From Bacteroidales bacterium (lineage in GTDB: Bacteria > Bacteroidota > Bacteroidia > Bacteroidales > UBA932): 64,000 nucleotides of DNA. Of this stretch, positions 34,302 to 43,247 are shown piece by piece. How positions within the stretch are numbered: position 1 is the stretch's first letter; each line of letters begins with the position of its first letter. The notes below the pieces were generated by a model. It did not search any database, was not told the origin of the DNA, and was given only the letters and a program-made list of their open reading frames with translations. Both the position numbers and the translations under genes were made by a program. Location of the stretch: contig JAFXQA010000012.1 in the NCBI GenBank assembly GCA_017527415.1, forward strand, positions 62,001 to 126,000. The letters run 5' to 3'.

Positions 34302-35220
34302 AGTCGGCGAAATCCGGATCTACATAGTTGAACATGCTGCCGCACACGTTGGCCGAGAACTTCATGGCTACGGGCACCAGCTGCGCCCAGTCATCGGCCG
34401 AAAGGCTCTTGAGTCTCTCCTTGCCGATGCAGTTCTTCACCAGGGCATACAGGATTCCCGCGTTGAAATTGTCCCCCGCGCCGATGGTGGAAACCACCTT
34501 TTCTACCGGTGCAGTGGGGAATGTGGCGTGCACGCCGGGGGAGAAGACCTCGGCATCGTCGCCTCCGCGGGTGCAGATGAAGTTACGGCAGAGCCGGGAG
34601 ATGCGCTCCACGTAGATGCGGACGGCATCCGAACTGCCGTAGAGAAGCTCGAGGTCGTCGGAAGAACCGCGCACGATGTCCGCCAGGGCGATATTCGCCT
34701 CGATGGTCTCCGGCGGCACCGGGTGGTTCTTGCGGAAGTTGATATCGTAGTAGACGATGCCCCCGGCCTCGCGGGCTTTCTTTATGAATGCCTGGGTCTG
34801 GGGACCCGTGACGGGGCTGACCGCGAAGAAGGATCCGAACAGCACGATGTCGTCGAGATGCACGGGAGTGTCGGGCGTCCGGAAGGCGGGCATGTCCTTG
34901 TCGCGATAGAACTCGTAGTGGGCGTTGTTGTTGCTGTCCAGCATGGCCAGCGACACCACGCTCTGGCCCTTCGCGCGCTTGATTCCCTCGGTGCTGATAC
35001 CGTTCTGTCCCATGAAATCGGTCATTAGGTCCGCCACATAGTCATTCCCTACCTGCGATTCCATTATCAGACGAGTCTCCGGGCATTTCTTCCCTACCGT
35101 TCGCCCCAGCGAAATCATAGAATTGAACACCGATCCGCCCGGAACCGCCGCCTGCGGCTGCCCGTTCTTGAAGACGATGTCCAGCACCGTCTCGCCTATG
35201 CCTATGATTGTGCGTGTCAT
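34294..35220 (-). CDS. PfkB-family sugar kinase (fructokinase-like)
   Basis: 308 residues. N-terminal GETVLDIVF and PGGSVFNSMISLGR (sugar-binding glycine motif), C-terminal anion-hole motif TIGAGDNFNAGIL with the catalytic Asp. The sugar is not fixed by sequence; fructose-type kinases fit best. Third gene of a minus-strand operon with the other PfkB kinase; 8 bases separate it from the small protein before it. Confidence 0.85.
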   Translation of the reverse strand: MTRTIIGIGETVLDIVFKNGQPQAAVPGGSVFNSMISLGRTVGKKCPETRLIMESQVGNDYVADLMTDFMGQNGISTEGIKRAKGQSVVSLAMLDSNNNAHYEFYRDKDMPAFRTPDTPVHLDDIVLFGSFFAVSPVTGPQTQAFIKKAREAGGIVYYDINFRKNHPVPPETIEANIALADIVRGSSDDLELLYGSSDAVRIYVERISRLCRNFICTRGGDDAEVFSPGVHATFPTAPVEKVVSTIGAGDNFNAGILYALVKNCIGKERLKSLSADDWAQLVPVAMKFSANVCGSMFNYVDPDFADSI

Positions 35221-35228
35221 GTTAATTA

Positions 35229-35657
35229 TTATTTAAGCCCTTCCACAATCTCCATCATCCGGCCGAAGACTTCCGCCTGGGGGAAGTGCGTACCTTCGGG
35301 GTCGGAGACCACGAGGTCGAGGGGTTCGCCGGGTAGCTGGGTGCGGCCTATTTTGAAGACGGCGCGGCTGCGGCGGATTACATATTCGAGATGCCAGTTG
35401 TCGCCGGATACTAGGGAAAGCAGCACCTGTGTGTTGCGGTAGGCGCGGATCAGCTTTTTCTGGCGAACGGGGAAGATGACCAGCTGTATGCCCTTCTTTG
35501 CGAAATACTTCTTCACCTTCTCCTCCGCAACTGCCGCGTCATCCGCATCCGCATCCAGAAGAACCGTAACCTGGCTGATGTCGGCAAGCCGCATCAGAGA
35601 AGTGGGATTCTTGCTCCGGAATGCACCGATCAGGATATTTGCAGGAAACTTAGCCAT
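35229..35657 (-). CDS. Unrecognised small cytoplasmic protein between two PfkB kinases
   Basis: 142 residues, no signal or membrane segment. N-terminal FPANILIGAFRSKNPTSLMRLADISQ and VTVLLDADADDAAVAEEKVKKYFAKKGIQLVIF look like an alpha/beta fold; the second half has VLLSLVSGDNWHLEYVIRRSRAVFKIGRTQLPGEPLDLVV. It resembles the DUF6913 group of Bacteroidota, but I am not certain. Start overlaps the stop of the upstream kinase by 8 bases. Confidence 0.65.
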   Translation of the reverse strand: MAKFPANILIGAFRSKNPTSLMRLADISQVTVLLDADADDAAVAEEKVKKYFAKKGIQLVIFPVRQKKLIRAYRNTQVLLSLVSGDNWHLEYVIRRSRAVFKIGRTQLPGEPLDLVVSDPEGTHFPQAEVFGRMMEIVEGLK

Positions 35658-36648
35658 TCAATTTTGCTATGAGGTCACGGATTTCGTTCTTGGCATCGCG
35701 CCAACGGGGAATGTCTATTTTGGTGCCGACGACCTCCACCACCTTGGCGGCGATGATGGAGCCTATCTCGCCGCAGGCTTTGAGAGGCAGGCCGAGTGCG
35801 TGTGCATAGAGGAAGCCTGCTGCGTAGGTGTCTCCCGCTCCGGTGCCATCGATTGCCTTCGCCGGCCAAGCGGGAATAAAGTGCTCTTCGGCGCCATTCT
35901 TTACCCAACTGCCATCCTTACCCACCTTCACCACGGCTATCTCGCAGTGTTTCGCAAGTTCGCGGAGGCCTTCCACGGCGTCGTCCAGCTTGGTAAATGC
36001 GCGACTTTCCGTTTCGTTGGCGAAGACGATGTCAACATATTTGTCGATGAGATTATGCAGGAAGGCGTTGTTGCTTTCCACTACATTGTAGGAAGCCATA
36101 TCTATGGAGATTATGCACCCGGCATCCTTCGCCATCTGCACAGCCTTAGCTATAAGCTCCTGGTTTTGAACCAGATATCCTTCGATATGAAAATAATCGT
36201 AGCCCTCGAAAAACTCGGGTTTGAGGTCTTCCGGACCCATCTCCAGCGCAGCGCCCATGTAGTCGGCGAAGGTGCGCTCCGCGTTGGCTCCGGTGATGAA
36301 CACCATGCAGCGGCCGGAGGATTTGTCGCTGTGGAGCATGGTGGTCTTCACCCCGAACTGCTCCATGGTGCTCTTGAAAAGCTGGCCGAGTTCGTCGTCC
36401 CCTATCTTTCCTATGTAGCCGGAGGGCATGCCGAAGATGGATGTGCAGGTGATGGTGTTGGCGGCCGATCCGCCGGGCACGTACTTCACTCCTACCTCCT
36501 TGAGGGCAGACCAGATGCGGTCGCCGGTTTCCATATCTACGTGCTGCATGCTGCCGAGGGGAAGATGGAATTTTTTGAGGAGGCTGTCATCCGGCAAAAT
36601 GGCCAGGATGTCGGTAAGGGCATTGCCTATTCCTAAAATCGACTTCAT
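35650..36648 (-). CDS. PfkB-family kinase (adenosine/ribose kinase-like)
   Basis: 332 residues from the ATG at 36648. Signatures: GIGNALTDILA, VPGGSAANTITCTSIFG, and AIDGTGAGDTYAAGFLYA (DTxGAGD with the catalytic Asp). The N-terminal part, with ILGIGNALTD, and length are similar to adenosine kinase-type members. Substrate unproven. First gene of the operon kinase - small protein - kinase, with a -7 element (TATTTTTG, 36668-36675) 19 bases before the start. Confidence 0.87.
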   Translation of the reverse strand: MKSILGIGNALTDILAILPDDSLLKKFHLPLGSMQHVDMETGDRIWSALKEVGVKYVPGGSAANTITCTSIFGMPSGYIGKIGDDELGQLFKSTMEQFGVKTTMLHSDKSSGRCMVFITGANAERTFADYMGAALEMGPEDLKPEFFEGYDYFHIEGYLVQNQELIAKAVQMAKDAGCIISIDMASYNVVESNNAFLHNLIDKYVDIVFANETESRAFTKLDDAVEGLRELAKHCEIAVVKVGKDGSWVKNGAEEHFIPAWPAKAIDGTGAGDTYAAGFLYAHALGLPLKACGEIGSIIAAKVVEVVGTKIDIPRWRDAKNEIRDLIAKLNG

Positions 36649-36667
36649 AATTCTACCTATTGGATAA

Positions 36668-36706
36668 CAAAAATAATATAAAATATCGGGATATTCACTA
36701 ACTTTG
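36668..36706. promoter_or_regulatory. Divergent -7 elements: PfkB operon (-) and flippase-like gene (+)
   Basis: TATTTTTG on the minus strand (36668-36675) and TAACTTTG on the plus strand (36699-36706). The plus element ends 6 bases before the GTG at 36713. Confidence 0.6.
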
Positions 36707-36712
36707 CGTGCC

Positions 36713-37726
36713 GTGAATAAAAAGCTGGTCAATATTCTCAAATATCTGCTGTCCTTCGGGCTGGCGGGATTACTGGTTTGGCTGGCTTTCCGTGGCATCG
36801 ACTGGCATGAGTTCTGGGTAGGCCTCAAGGCCACCCGCTGGGGCTGGATCGCCCTTTATCTGGTGGTCGGATATCTCGCCCTGGTGTTCAGGGCCCTGCG
36901 TTGGACCCAGCTGATTCATCCTCTCGACAACGACATCCACTACGGCAAGGTCTGGGATGCCAACAACATAGGAGGCATGGCGAGCATCGCCCTTCCGGGT
37001 TCGGGAGACCTTCTTCGCACCGCGCTTCTCACCACTGCCAAGCTCCCTTACCAGACCGTGTTCGGCACGGTGATGCTGGAGCGCGCCTGGGACATCCTGG
37101 CAATCCTGCTGATGTTCGTGTTCTCGCTGGTATTCGCATGGGGGCGCTTCGGGGGCTTCTTCGTAGACAATATCTGGCATCCGCTCAAGTCGCACGCCAT
37201 CATTATCTGGGGGCTTGTCTTCATAGTGGTGGCCATCGCTGTTTTCCTGATCTTGGTGCGCAAGCTTCGTGGCCGCAGCAAGTTTTTCGAAAGAATGAAC
37301 GGTATTCTGGAAGGCTTCCTGGTGGGATTCAAGACCTTCTCGCAGGTGAAGAACAAGGTTCTGTTCCTTGTTTACTCCGTGATGATCTGGGTGATGTACA
37401 TGCTGATGAGTTTCTTCGTGCTCAAGGCTATCCCCCAGCTGTCCCAGGCGCTGATGGCCGACGGCCTCTTCGTGGCATCGCTCGGAAACATCGCCTCGCT
37501 GGTGCCGGTGCCGGGCGGCATCGGGGCATACCACTACCTGCTTAAAGTATCGCTGATGGGGCTCTATGGTACAACCGACGAAATCGGCCTGCTGTTCGCA
37601 ACCCTCTGCCACGAACTCCACGCGGTGCTGGTGATTGTGCTCGGCGTTTGGTCCTACATCTTCCGCATAGTCATTCTCAGGAATGGCAATGCCTCGAAGG
37701 TCGGCAACGCTTCCAGAAAAAATTAG
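36713..37726 (+). CDS. Flippase-like membrane protein (LPG synthase TM domain/YbhN family)
   Basis: 337 residues from a GTG start, chosen by its place behind the -7 element. About eight membrane helices; family signs are LVVGYLALVFRALRWTQL, NIGGMASIALPGSGDLLRTALL (the NN/GxxxxxxPxRxGE-like block) and SLVPVPGGIGAYHYLLK. Members are proposed to move lipid-linked sugars or amino-acyl lipids; no aminoacyl-transferase domain is fused here. The tRNA gene follows 43 bases later. Confidence 0.85.
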   Translation: MNKKLVNILKYLLSFGLAGLLVWLAFRGIDWHEFWVGLKATRWGWIALYLVVGYLALVFRALRWTQLIHPLDNDIHYGKVWDANNIGGMASIALPGSGDLLRTALLTTAKLPYQTVFGTVMLERAWDILAILLMFVFSLVFAWGRFGGFFVDNIWHPLKSHAIIIWGLVFIVVAIAVFLILVRKLRGRSKFFERMNGILEGFLVGFKTFSQVKNKVLFLVYSVMIWVMYMLMSFFVLKAIPQLSQALMADGLFVASLGNIASLVPVPGGIGAYHYLLKVSLMGLYGTTDEIGLLFATLCHELHAVLVIVLGVWSYIFRIVILRNGNASKVGNASRKN

Positions 37727-37769
37727 TATATTTGCGCACTTTTTTGTGGCCGGATTTCCGGCCCAGTCT

Positions 37770-37843
37770 GGTCCCTTAACTCAGTTGGATAGAGTAACGG
37801 TCTTCTAAACCGTAAGTCGTGAGTTCGAATCTCACAGGGACTA
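37770..37843 (+). tRNA. tRNA-Arg (anticodon UCU)
   Basis: Cloverleaf can be drawn fully: acceptor GGTCCCT/AGGGACT (first pair G.U), D-arm with AGTTGGAT, anticodon stem ACGGT/ACCGT with loop CTTCTAA (anticodon TCT at 37804-37806), T-arm GTGAG-TTCGAAT-CTCAC. Reads AGA/AGG codons. No CCA is encoded. Confidence 0.95.
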
Positions 37844-37920
37844 CGAGAAATCGGCTTCCTGGCACGTAGGGGGCCGGTTGTCTTTATTCTTGTGTCCCTT
37901 TTTGTGACCCCAAAGCAGGG

Positions 37921-37952
37921 TTTGTAAAGAGGAAAAAGTTTATCTATCTTTG
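37921..37952 (+). promoter_or_regulatory. Complete Bacteroidota promoter (TTTG - 20 - TATCTTTG)
   Basis: TTTG at 37921-37924, 20-base spacer, TATCTTTG at 37945-37952: a perfect consensus. No protein-coding start follows for 260 bases, so it should drive an RNA. Confidence 0.8.
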
Positions 37953-37953
37953 C

Positions 37954-38110
37954 ATTACCGGCACAATTGCGCCGGGATATCCAAATCGATGTTTCTTGAA
38001 AACTTGGTCTTGAGGGAAACCTCCCGCGGCAGTACCTCGGACCAAGCCGGAACCAGAAGTACGTCGTCAAAGGTAAGACCTTCCTGTTGAATTCTTTTCT
38101 CGGTAAAAGA
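37954..38110 (+). ncRNA. Structured RNA candidate, 6S-like (Bacteroidales-1 type?)
   Basis: Begins right after a perfect promoter and contains no plausible reading frame on the plus strand. Ends pair: TTACCG (37955-37960) with CGGTAA (38101-38106). Inside are a long arm in which CTTGGTC pairs with GACCAAG around a GAGGGAAACCTC hairpin, flanked by an unpaired internal loop, an outer GU-containing helix (CGATGTTTCT with AGAAGTACGTCG), and AAGGT-AAG-ACCTT near the 3' side. About 155 nt with a large internal bulge is what a 6S RNA looks like; the Bacteroidales-1 motif, suspected to be 6S, is also defined by such a promoter. Identity is inference. Confidence 0.5.
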
Positions 38111-38202
38111 CATTTTGCTAACTTCCATAGACAATGGTAAGCAAAAAAGCGCTGCCCTGTTCGTGGCCCTACCGCATTTTTTAACATTTTATCAACATTT
38201 GC

Positions 38203-38210
38203 TATCTTTG
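38203..38210 (+). promoter_or_regulatory. -7 promoter element (TATCTTTG), sigma gene
   Basis: TATCTTTG ending 7 bases before the ATG at 38218, with a T-rich -33 region. Confidence 0.6.
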
Positions 38211-38217
38211 CAACCGA

Positions 38218-38724
38218 ATGTCGCTCCGGTACACCATAGACAGCCTTTTCCGTGCGGAATACCGTCCGCTCTGCCTCTATGCCATGCATTACGTTGACTC
38301 GATGGATATTGCTGAGGATATGGTGTCATCGTGTTTTGAGTCCCTATGGGAGAGGCTTTCCGGGGGTGCATCCGTACTGAATATGCGGGCTTATCTTTAC
38401 ACCTCGGTGCGCAATGCATCGATCGATTACCTGCGCAGGAATAACTCCGCGGAGCCCCTGCCGAGGGATCTTGACGGTATTATCAGCGACGAACAGGCCA
38501 TGGAGCGCAGCGCCGTCGAGGCCCGGCTCTGGACAGCTATCGACAAAATGCCCGCCCGTCGAAGGGAGGTGCTCCTGATGGCAAAACGGGACGGAATGAG
38601 TTATGCGCAGATAGCATCCGCCCTCGGTATTTCCGAAAACACGGTGCGGAACACCCTTGAAGCCGCGCTTAAGAGCCTCCGTACCAAGCGGAAGGAGATT
38701 CTGGATTTTATCGTTTTGTTCTGA
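38218..38724 (+). CDS. ECF sigma factor of the FecI-like type
   Basis: 168 residues. Region 2: LFRAEYRPLCLYAMHYVDSMDIAEDMVSSCFESLWERL and NMRAYLYTSVRNASIDYLRR; region 4: MPARRREVLLMAKRDGMSYAQIASALGISENTVRNTLEAALKSLR. Next to an anti-sigma FecR-like gene and a TonB receptor with an STN domain, so it should respond to a signal sensed at the outer membrane and switch on this cluster. 76 bases separate it from the anti-sigma gene. Confidence 0.93.
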   Translation: MSLRYTIDSLFRAEYRPLCLYAMHYVDSMDIAEDMVSSCFESLWERLSGGASVLNMRAYLYTSVRNASIDYLRRNNSAEPLPRDLDGIISDEQAMERSAVEARLWTAIDKMPARRREVLLMAKRDGMSYAQIASALGISENTVRNTLEAALKSLRTKRKEILDFIVLF

Positions 38725-38800
38725 TAAAAAAATCGGTATTTCCGATAGTACTTTTTCGTAATAACCCGTCTTGTAACTGAAATCGTTTTAATACAAGACC

Positions 38801-39577
38801 ATGGAATCTACAATAAAGTACGTCCTGAAAAAATATCAGGAAGGCAGGCTGGACCCCGGAAAGGCCGTTTCCGAATTCCGTCGCCGGCATCACTCGTCCC
38901 CAGCCGGCCGTGCGGCCGTATGGTCTCTTTCACTTGCCGCTTCGCTTCTGCTGGGCCTGTTTCTCTTCAATAACTGGAGAAACGCCTGGACGGAATACGG
39001 CACTCCGGACGGTAAAAGCATGGCGGTTCTTGCCGACGGCACCCGCGTGACGCTCTCGCCCGGAGCCGTGCTGAAGATGCAGAGGCACCGCAATCCCAGG
39101 CTGGTTTCGCTAGAGGGTCTTGCCTATTTTGAGGTTGCGCGCGACGAGGCTCATCCATTTGAAATCGTGACGGACGGGGCTTATGTAAAGGTGCTTGGTA
39201 CTAAGTTCAGCCTGGACGCCGATAGAAAGCAGGTGCGCGTCGAAAGCGGAAAGGTGCTTTTTGCGGCGGCACCGGATGCCCCGGCTCTGGTTCTGACCGG
39301 CAGGATGCAGGCTCGCGTGGAGGACGGGACGGCGGTGCTGTCCGGGGAAGAGTGCCTGAACCCTGCAGCTTGGGCGACCGGCCGGTTCGTCTATGAAAAT
39401 GCTCCGCTTGCCGGCGTACTGGCCGAACTCGGAGAATACTACGGCGTCGTCCTTGGCACGGGAGATACTTCCGTCGAAGGCCTGAGACTGAACGGCGTAT
39501 TCTCCACGGATAATCTCCAAACCATACTCTCCGTTATCGGGGATGCGCTGGAAGTGCAAATCGAGGTGACAGAATGA
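38801..39577 (+). CDS. FecR-family anti-sigma factor
   Basis: 258 residues: a short cytoplasmic part (MESTIKYVLKKYQEGRLDPGKAVSEF), one membrane helix (AAVWSLSLAASLLLGLFLF), then the periplasmic FecR domain (GTRVTLSPGAVLKMQRHRNPRLVSLEGLAYFEVARDEAHPFEIVTDGAYVKVLGTKFSL) and a C-terminal DUF4974-like part (VLAELGEYYGVVL..LNGVFSTDNLQTILSVI). It passes the signal from the receptor's STN domain to the sigma factor. Overlaps the receptor gene by 4 bases. Confidence 0.95.
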   Translation: MESTIKYVLKKYQEGRLDPGKAVSEFRRRHHSSPAGRAAVWSLSLAASLLLGLFLFNNWRNAWTEYGTPDGKSMAVLADGTRVTLSPGAVLKMQRHRNPRLVSLEGLAYFEVARDEAHPFEIVTDGAYVKVLGTKFSLDADRKQVRVESGKVLFAAAPDAPALVLTGRMQARVEDGTAVLSGEECLNPAAWATGRFVYENAPLAGVLAELGEYYGVVLGTGDTSVEGLRLNGVFSTDNLQTILSVIGDALEVQIEVTE

Positions 39578-42165
39578 AAAAACTGCTTCTGATAATAATA
39601 TGTGTGCTTGCTGCGTTCGGATTGTCGGCGCAGAATACAAGGGAACGGATGGATGCCGTTTCACGGCAGTTCGGCGTCAACTTCATATACGAATCGGGCC
39701 TGGATCTGGACTTCCCCTGTAATGCGGAGTGGACGCTGAAGCCGACCCTGGAGGAGAACCTGCACTCCATCTTTGACGGTACTGCCGTCAGGTGGACGGT
39801 CCGCGGGGAATACGTGACCCTGAAGAATGCTCCTGTAAAGCGTTATACGGTGCGGGGGCACGTGACTGACGCCAGGTCTTCCGAAACATTGATTTCGGCC
39901 GGCGTGCTGACCCCGACGGCCGGAACCGTCACCAACGAATTCGGCTTCTATTCGATTACCCTTCCGGAGGGAGAATATGACATAAACTACAGTTATCTAG
40001 GCTATGAAAGCGCCGTGCGCCATATACGGCTGAACGCCGACATCGTGCTGAACGTGGCGCTTGAGGGCAATGCGGAGCTGGAGGCGGCGACCGTAATCAG
40101 CCGCGTGGAGAGCGGAATCTATGCTACGAGGGCCGGATCCATCGATCTTCCCAAATCCATAATAGACAACACGCCAGTGCTGTTGGGTGAGCCCGACGTG
40201 CTGAAGACCGTACAGATGCTCCCCGGCGTCCAGGGAGGCATGGACGGTTTCTCGGGCATCTTCGTCCGTGGCGGTGGAGACGACGAGAACCTGCTGATGC
40301 TGGACGACGTTCCGATCTACAACCCCGCGCACCTTCTCGGCATCTTCTCGGTTTTTACGCCTGAGGCAGTGAAGAAAGTGACGCTCTACAAGGGCGATTT
40401 CCCGGCCCGCTACGGCGGACGCATTTCTTCGGTAGTGGATATACGCACAAGCGACGGCGACATGCACGAAACCCATGGTTCGGTTTCTACGGGGCTCCTT
40501 TCCGACAAGATTCATCTGGAAGGTCCGGTACGGAAAGGAACTACTTCTTACAGCATCAGTGCCAGGGTGTTGCACACTTTTCTCTTCACGCCGGTGATGA
40601 AGGCTTTCAAAGTGCCTTCCAACTATTATTTCTACGACCTTAACGGAAAGGTCAACCACCGCTTTTCTGACAGAGACCGCATCTATGCGGGCATTTATCA
40701 CGGAAGGGACTATTTCCAGAACGATGCAATCGGGGACTGGAAGGAAGATGGCGATTATGCCAGGGCATACAAAGACCTGATGCATTACCGCTGGGGAAAC
40801 AGCCTTGGCACGGCAAGATGGAACCATGTTTACGGGGAGAAGCTTTTCAGCAACGTCACCATCTTCGTAAACAGCTACAATGCCGGTATGGAAGAGCGAA
40901 GCGAGTTTCACTATAAGACACTCTCCACCGGCACGGTCTCTTCCAACTACAGCGACTACAGCCTGAGCACAGGCATAGTGGACTATGGGGCGAAGGTGGA
41001 TTTTACGTGGGATCCGGTTCCGGCGCATTCAGTGCGTTTCGGAGCTGCCGCGACCCTGCACGACTACTGCCCCAGCAGCCGCATCTCCAATATAGAGGTG
41101 AAAGATACATCGGCTCCTGAACGAGACACGAGCGCCCGGTCGGACGACAGCTTCAGGATGTCCGGAAGAGAGTACTCTCTTTATGCCGAAGATGATTTCG
41201 TAATCGGAGAGCGCTTCAGAATGAACGCCGGGGTACATCTCGCCCTGTTCGAATGCCAGGGGAAGAACTACTTCTGCCCGCAGCCCAGGATTTCCGTCCG
41301 ATATGATATGGGAAAGGATCTGGCTTTGAAGGCAGGTTATTCCCGCATGGCCCAGTACATCCATCATCTTTCTTCGGGCAGCATAGGCCTGCCTACCGAC
41401 ATGTGGGTGCCCGTTACCCGTAACATCCGTCCTGTCAGTTCCGACCAGGTCAATGCCGGGACGTCTTGGACAGGGCTTCCCGGATGGGAATTCTCGGCAG
41501 ATGCTTACTGGAAAGAGATGGATGCAGTGCTCGACTACAAGGATGTAGCGGTTTCTTCAATCGGTTCCTCCACATGGGACAGGGGCGTTTCCATGGGGCA
41601 CGGCCGTGCTTTCGGGCTGGAGTTGTTTGCGCGAAAGACGAAAGGTGCCACTACCGGATGGATTGCCTATACCATCGGCAAGTCGGACCGTATCCACAGG
41701 AACGGAAGTGTTAATAACGGGAACTGGTTCCCGAGCCACTTCGACCGCCGGCATGTGTTGAATATCTGTGCCAACCACCGCTTCAACGACCGTATCGATT
41801 TGGGCGCAAGCTGGTACTTTGCAAGCGGTGTTGCTATGACCGTCCCTACCAGGACCACGGTTGTCGTCAATTATCAAGGATATGAGCACTACACTTCGTA
41901 TGTCCCCGAAAAGGGAAACTACCGTCTGCCGCCCACCCATCATCTTGATCTCAGCCTGAACCTGCGCAAGCCCAAAAGGCATGGAGAACGCGTCTGGAAT
42001 TTCGGCGTGTACAACGTGTATGCACGCAAAAACCCCAATGTGCTTCAATATGATGTGTATGGAAGCACATATGGCTATGACTCGCAGTATTACGCCTGCG
42101 TGAAGGTGCGACAGACGTCCTTCCTGATATTCCTTCCTTCCTTCAGTTACACCTATCGATTCTAG
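39574..42165 (+). CDS. TonB-dependent receptor with STN and carboxypeptidase-like domains
   Basis: 863 residues. Signal peptide (MKKLLLIIICVLAAFGLSAQ); STN signalling domain about 22-88; a carboxypeptidase-regulatory-like beta-sandwich (YTVRGHVTDARSSETLISAGV...YDINYSYLGYESAVRHIRL) about 92-165; plug domain (LGEPDVLKTVQMLPGVQGG, FVRGGGDDENLLMLDDVPIYNPAHLLG) about 190-290; then a 22-strand barrel ending in the aromatic SYTYRF. No SusD partner follows; the DUF4249 lipoprotein does. Substrate unknown; iron chelates, vitamins or peptides are possible. Overlaps the FecR gene by 4 bases. Confidence 0.93.
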   Translation: MKKLLLIIICVLAAFGLSAQNTRERMDAVSRQFGVNFIYESGLDLDFPCNAEWTLKPTLEENLHSIFDGTAVRWTVRGEYVTLKNAPVKRYTVRGHVTDARSSETLISAGVLTPTAGTVTNEFGFYSITLPEGEYDINYSYLGYESAVRHIRLNADIVLNVALEGNAELEAATVISRVESGIYATRAGSIDLPKSIIDNTPVLLGEPDVLKTVQMLPGVQGGMDGFSGIFVRGGGDDENLLMLDDVPIYNPAHLLGIFSVFTPEAVKKVTLYKGDFPARYGGRISSVVDIRTSDGDMHETHGSVSTGLLSDKIHLEGPVRKGTTSYSISARVLHTFLFTPVMKAFKVPSNYYFYDLNGKVNHRFSDRDRIYAGIYHGRDYFQNDAIGDWKEDGDYARAYKDLMHYRWGNSLGTARWNHVYGEKLFSNVTIFVNSYNAGMEERSEFHYKTLSTGTVSSNYSDYSLSTGIVDYGAKVDFTWDPVPAHSVRFGAAATLHDYCPSSRISNIEVKDTSAPERDTSARSDDSFRMSGREYSLYAEDDFVIGERFRMNAGVHLALFECQGKNYFCPQPRISVRYDMGKDLALKAGYSRMAQYIHHLSSGSIGLPTDMWVPVTRNIRPVSSDQVNAGTSWTGLPGWEFSADAYWKEMDAVLDYKDVAVSSIGSSTWDRGVSMGHGRAFGLELFARKTKGATTGWIAYTIGKSDRIHRNGSVNNGNWFPSHFDRRHVLNICANHRFNDRIDLGASWYFASGVAMTVPTRTTVVVNYQGYEHYTSYVPEKGNYRLPPTHHLDLSLNLRKPKRHGERVWNFGVYNVYARKNPNVLQYDVYGSTYGYDSQYYACVKVRQTSFLIFLPSFSYTYRF

Positions 42166-42170
42166 CAAAG

Positions 42171-43247
42171 ATGAAAAAGATACTTTTGTTACTGCCCTTC
42201 CTGGCACTGGCCTGCACTTCGGAACTGGCGCTTCCCTCCGACGGGGCGGATGAGGTTCTGATAGTGAACGGGTCCCTATGCTCTGCCGACAGTGTCCACG
42301 TGGTGCGCATAGTCTCATCTTCAGCTTCTGAAGGAATAATTCTGCCGCCTGCCGCTAAAGTGACCCTGTTCGTGAACGACGTGGCTAAGGCCGAGAGTAC
42401 CGCACCCTCCGATGAGAAGGCGTATATGAAATCCAGGAGCTACAAACTGGAATGCCGGTTTTCTCCCGGAGATGAATTGCGACTTACCGTAGAAACCGCT
42501 CTGGGAAAGTGCGAGGTGGAAGGAACGGTGCCTGCAGCCCCGAAAGTAATAGATGTCAGACAGGGGGAGGCTGTGGAATTGACGTACGACGATTACGGGA
42601 ATGTAGAAACCCGCAGCTTTACAAGAGTATTTCTTACCCTGTCGGATCCTGCCGGTGAGCGGAATGCCTACCGGGTTAAAGCACGTGCGATGGCGGTACA
42701 CGAGCTTAAGGACGGGCCGGAGGGCATTGGCCTTCCTGGCGGATACAAGACGGCTCCGGCCCCCGCTGACTTGACTGTTTACAACCTTCTGGAACCGGCG
42801 ATGCAGTTGCCGTGGAGCACGAATAATCCGGTTAATGATTTTAACGTGTTTTCGGACGACACATTTGACGGACAGACCTACTCCCTTGATCTGTGCCTCA
42901 GGGGGAAAAGTGGTACTTCCGGAAAGTATCTCTTGTTCTTTTCGCCACCGTCGGTCGGCAGTTATTACCGCGACGGGGTGGTTTATTATTCGGACTTGTG
43001 GTGCTCGCACCAGTGGCTTGATGTCGAACTGGAGGCCATTCCGTACGACACATGGCGCTACATCATGGCGGAAGAATACGATAGTGAAGGGCCCGTCATT
43101 CCCCTGGTATATGAACCGACCTTGTTCCCTTCAAACGTGAAAGGCGGGCTCGGATACGTGAGCATTTCTTCGGCCACAATTTCCACCATCCAGCTCCCGG
43201 ATGTCTATTTCGATGTGGATCACTATCCGGGCGGATATATCAAATAA
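42171..43247 (+). CDS. DUF4249 lipoprotein partner of the TonB receptor
   Basis: 358 residues, lipoprotein signal MKKILLLLPFLALAC. A beta-rich start (EVLIVNGSLCSADSVHVVRIVSSSASEG...KVTLFVNDV) and a second half with YSLDLCLRGKSGTSGKYLLFF match the DUF4249 family, which regularly follows STN-type TonB receptors in Bacteroidota. Probably a surface-exposed accessory protein of the receptor; function not established. Starts 5 bases after the receptor gene; a 15-bp hairpin follows its stop by 3 bases. Confidence 0.85.
   Translation: MKKILLLLPFLALACTSELALPSDGADEVLIVNGSLCSADSVHVVRIVSSSASEGIILPPAAKVTLFVNDVAKAESTAPSDEKAYMKSRSYKLECRFSPGDELRLTVETALGKCEVEGTVPAAPKVIDVRQGEAVELTYDDYGNVETRSFTRVFLTLSDPAGERNAYRVKARAMAVHELKDGPEGIGLPGGYKTAPAPADLTVYNLLEPAMQLPWSTNNPVNDFNVFSDDTFDGQTYSLDLCLRGKSGTSGKYLLFFSPPSVGSYYRDGVVYYSDLWCSHQWLDVELEAIPYDTWRYIMAEEYDSEGPVIPLVYEPTLFPSNVKGGLGYVSISSATISTIQLPDVYFDVDHYPGGYIK

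Noticed and set aside
37723..38289. 188-codon minus-strand frame across tRNA-Arg and the RNA candidate
   Set aside because: It runs through a certain tRNA and a strong plus-strand promoter, and has no recognisable protein features.
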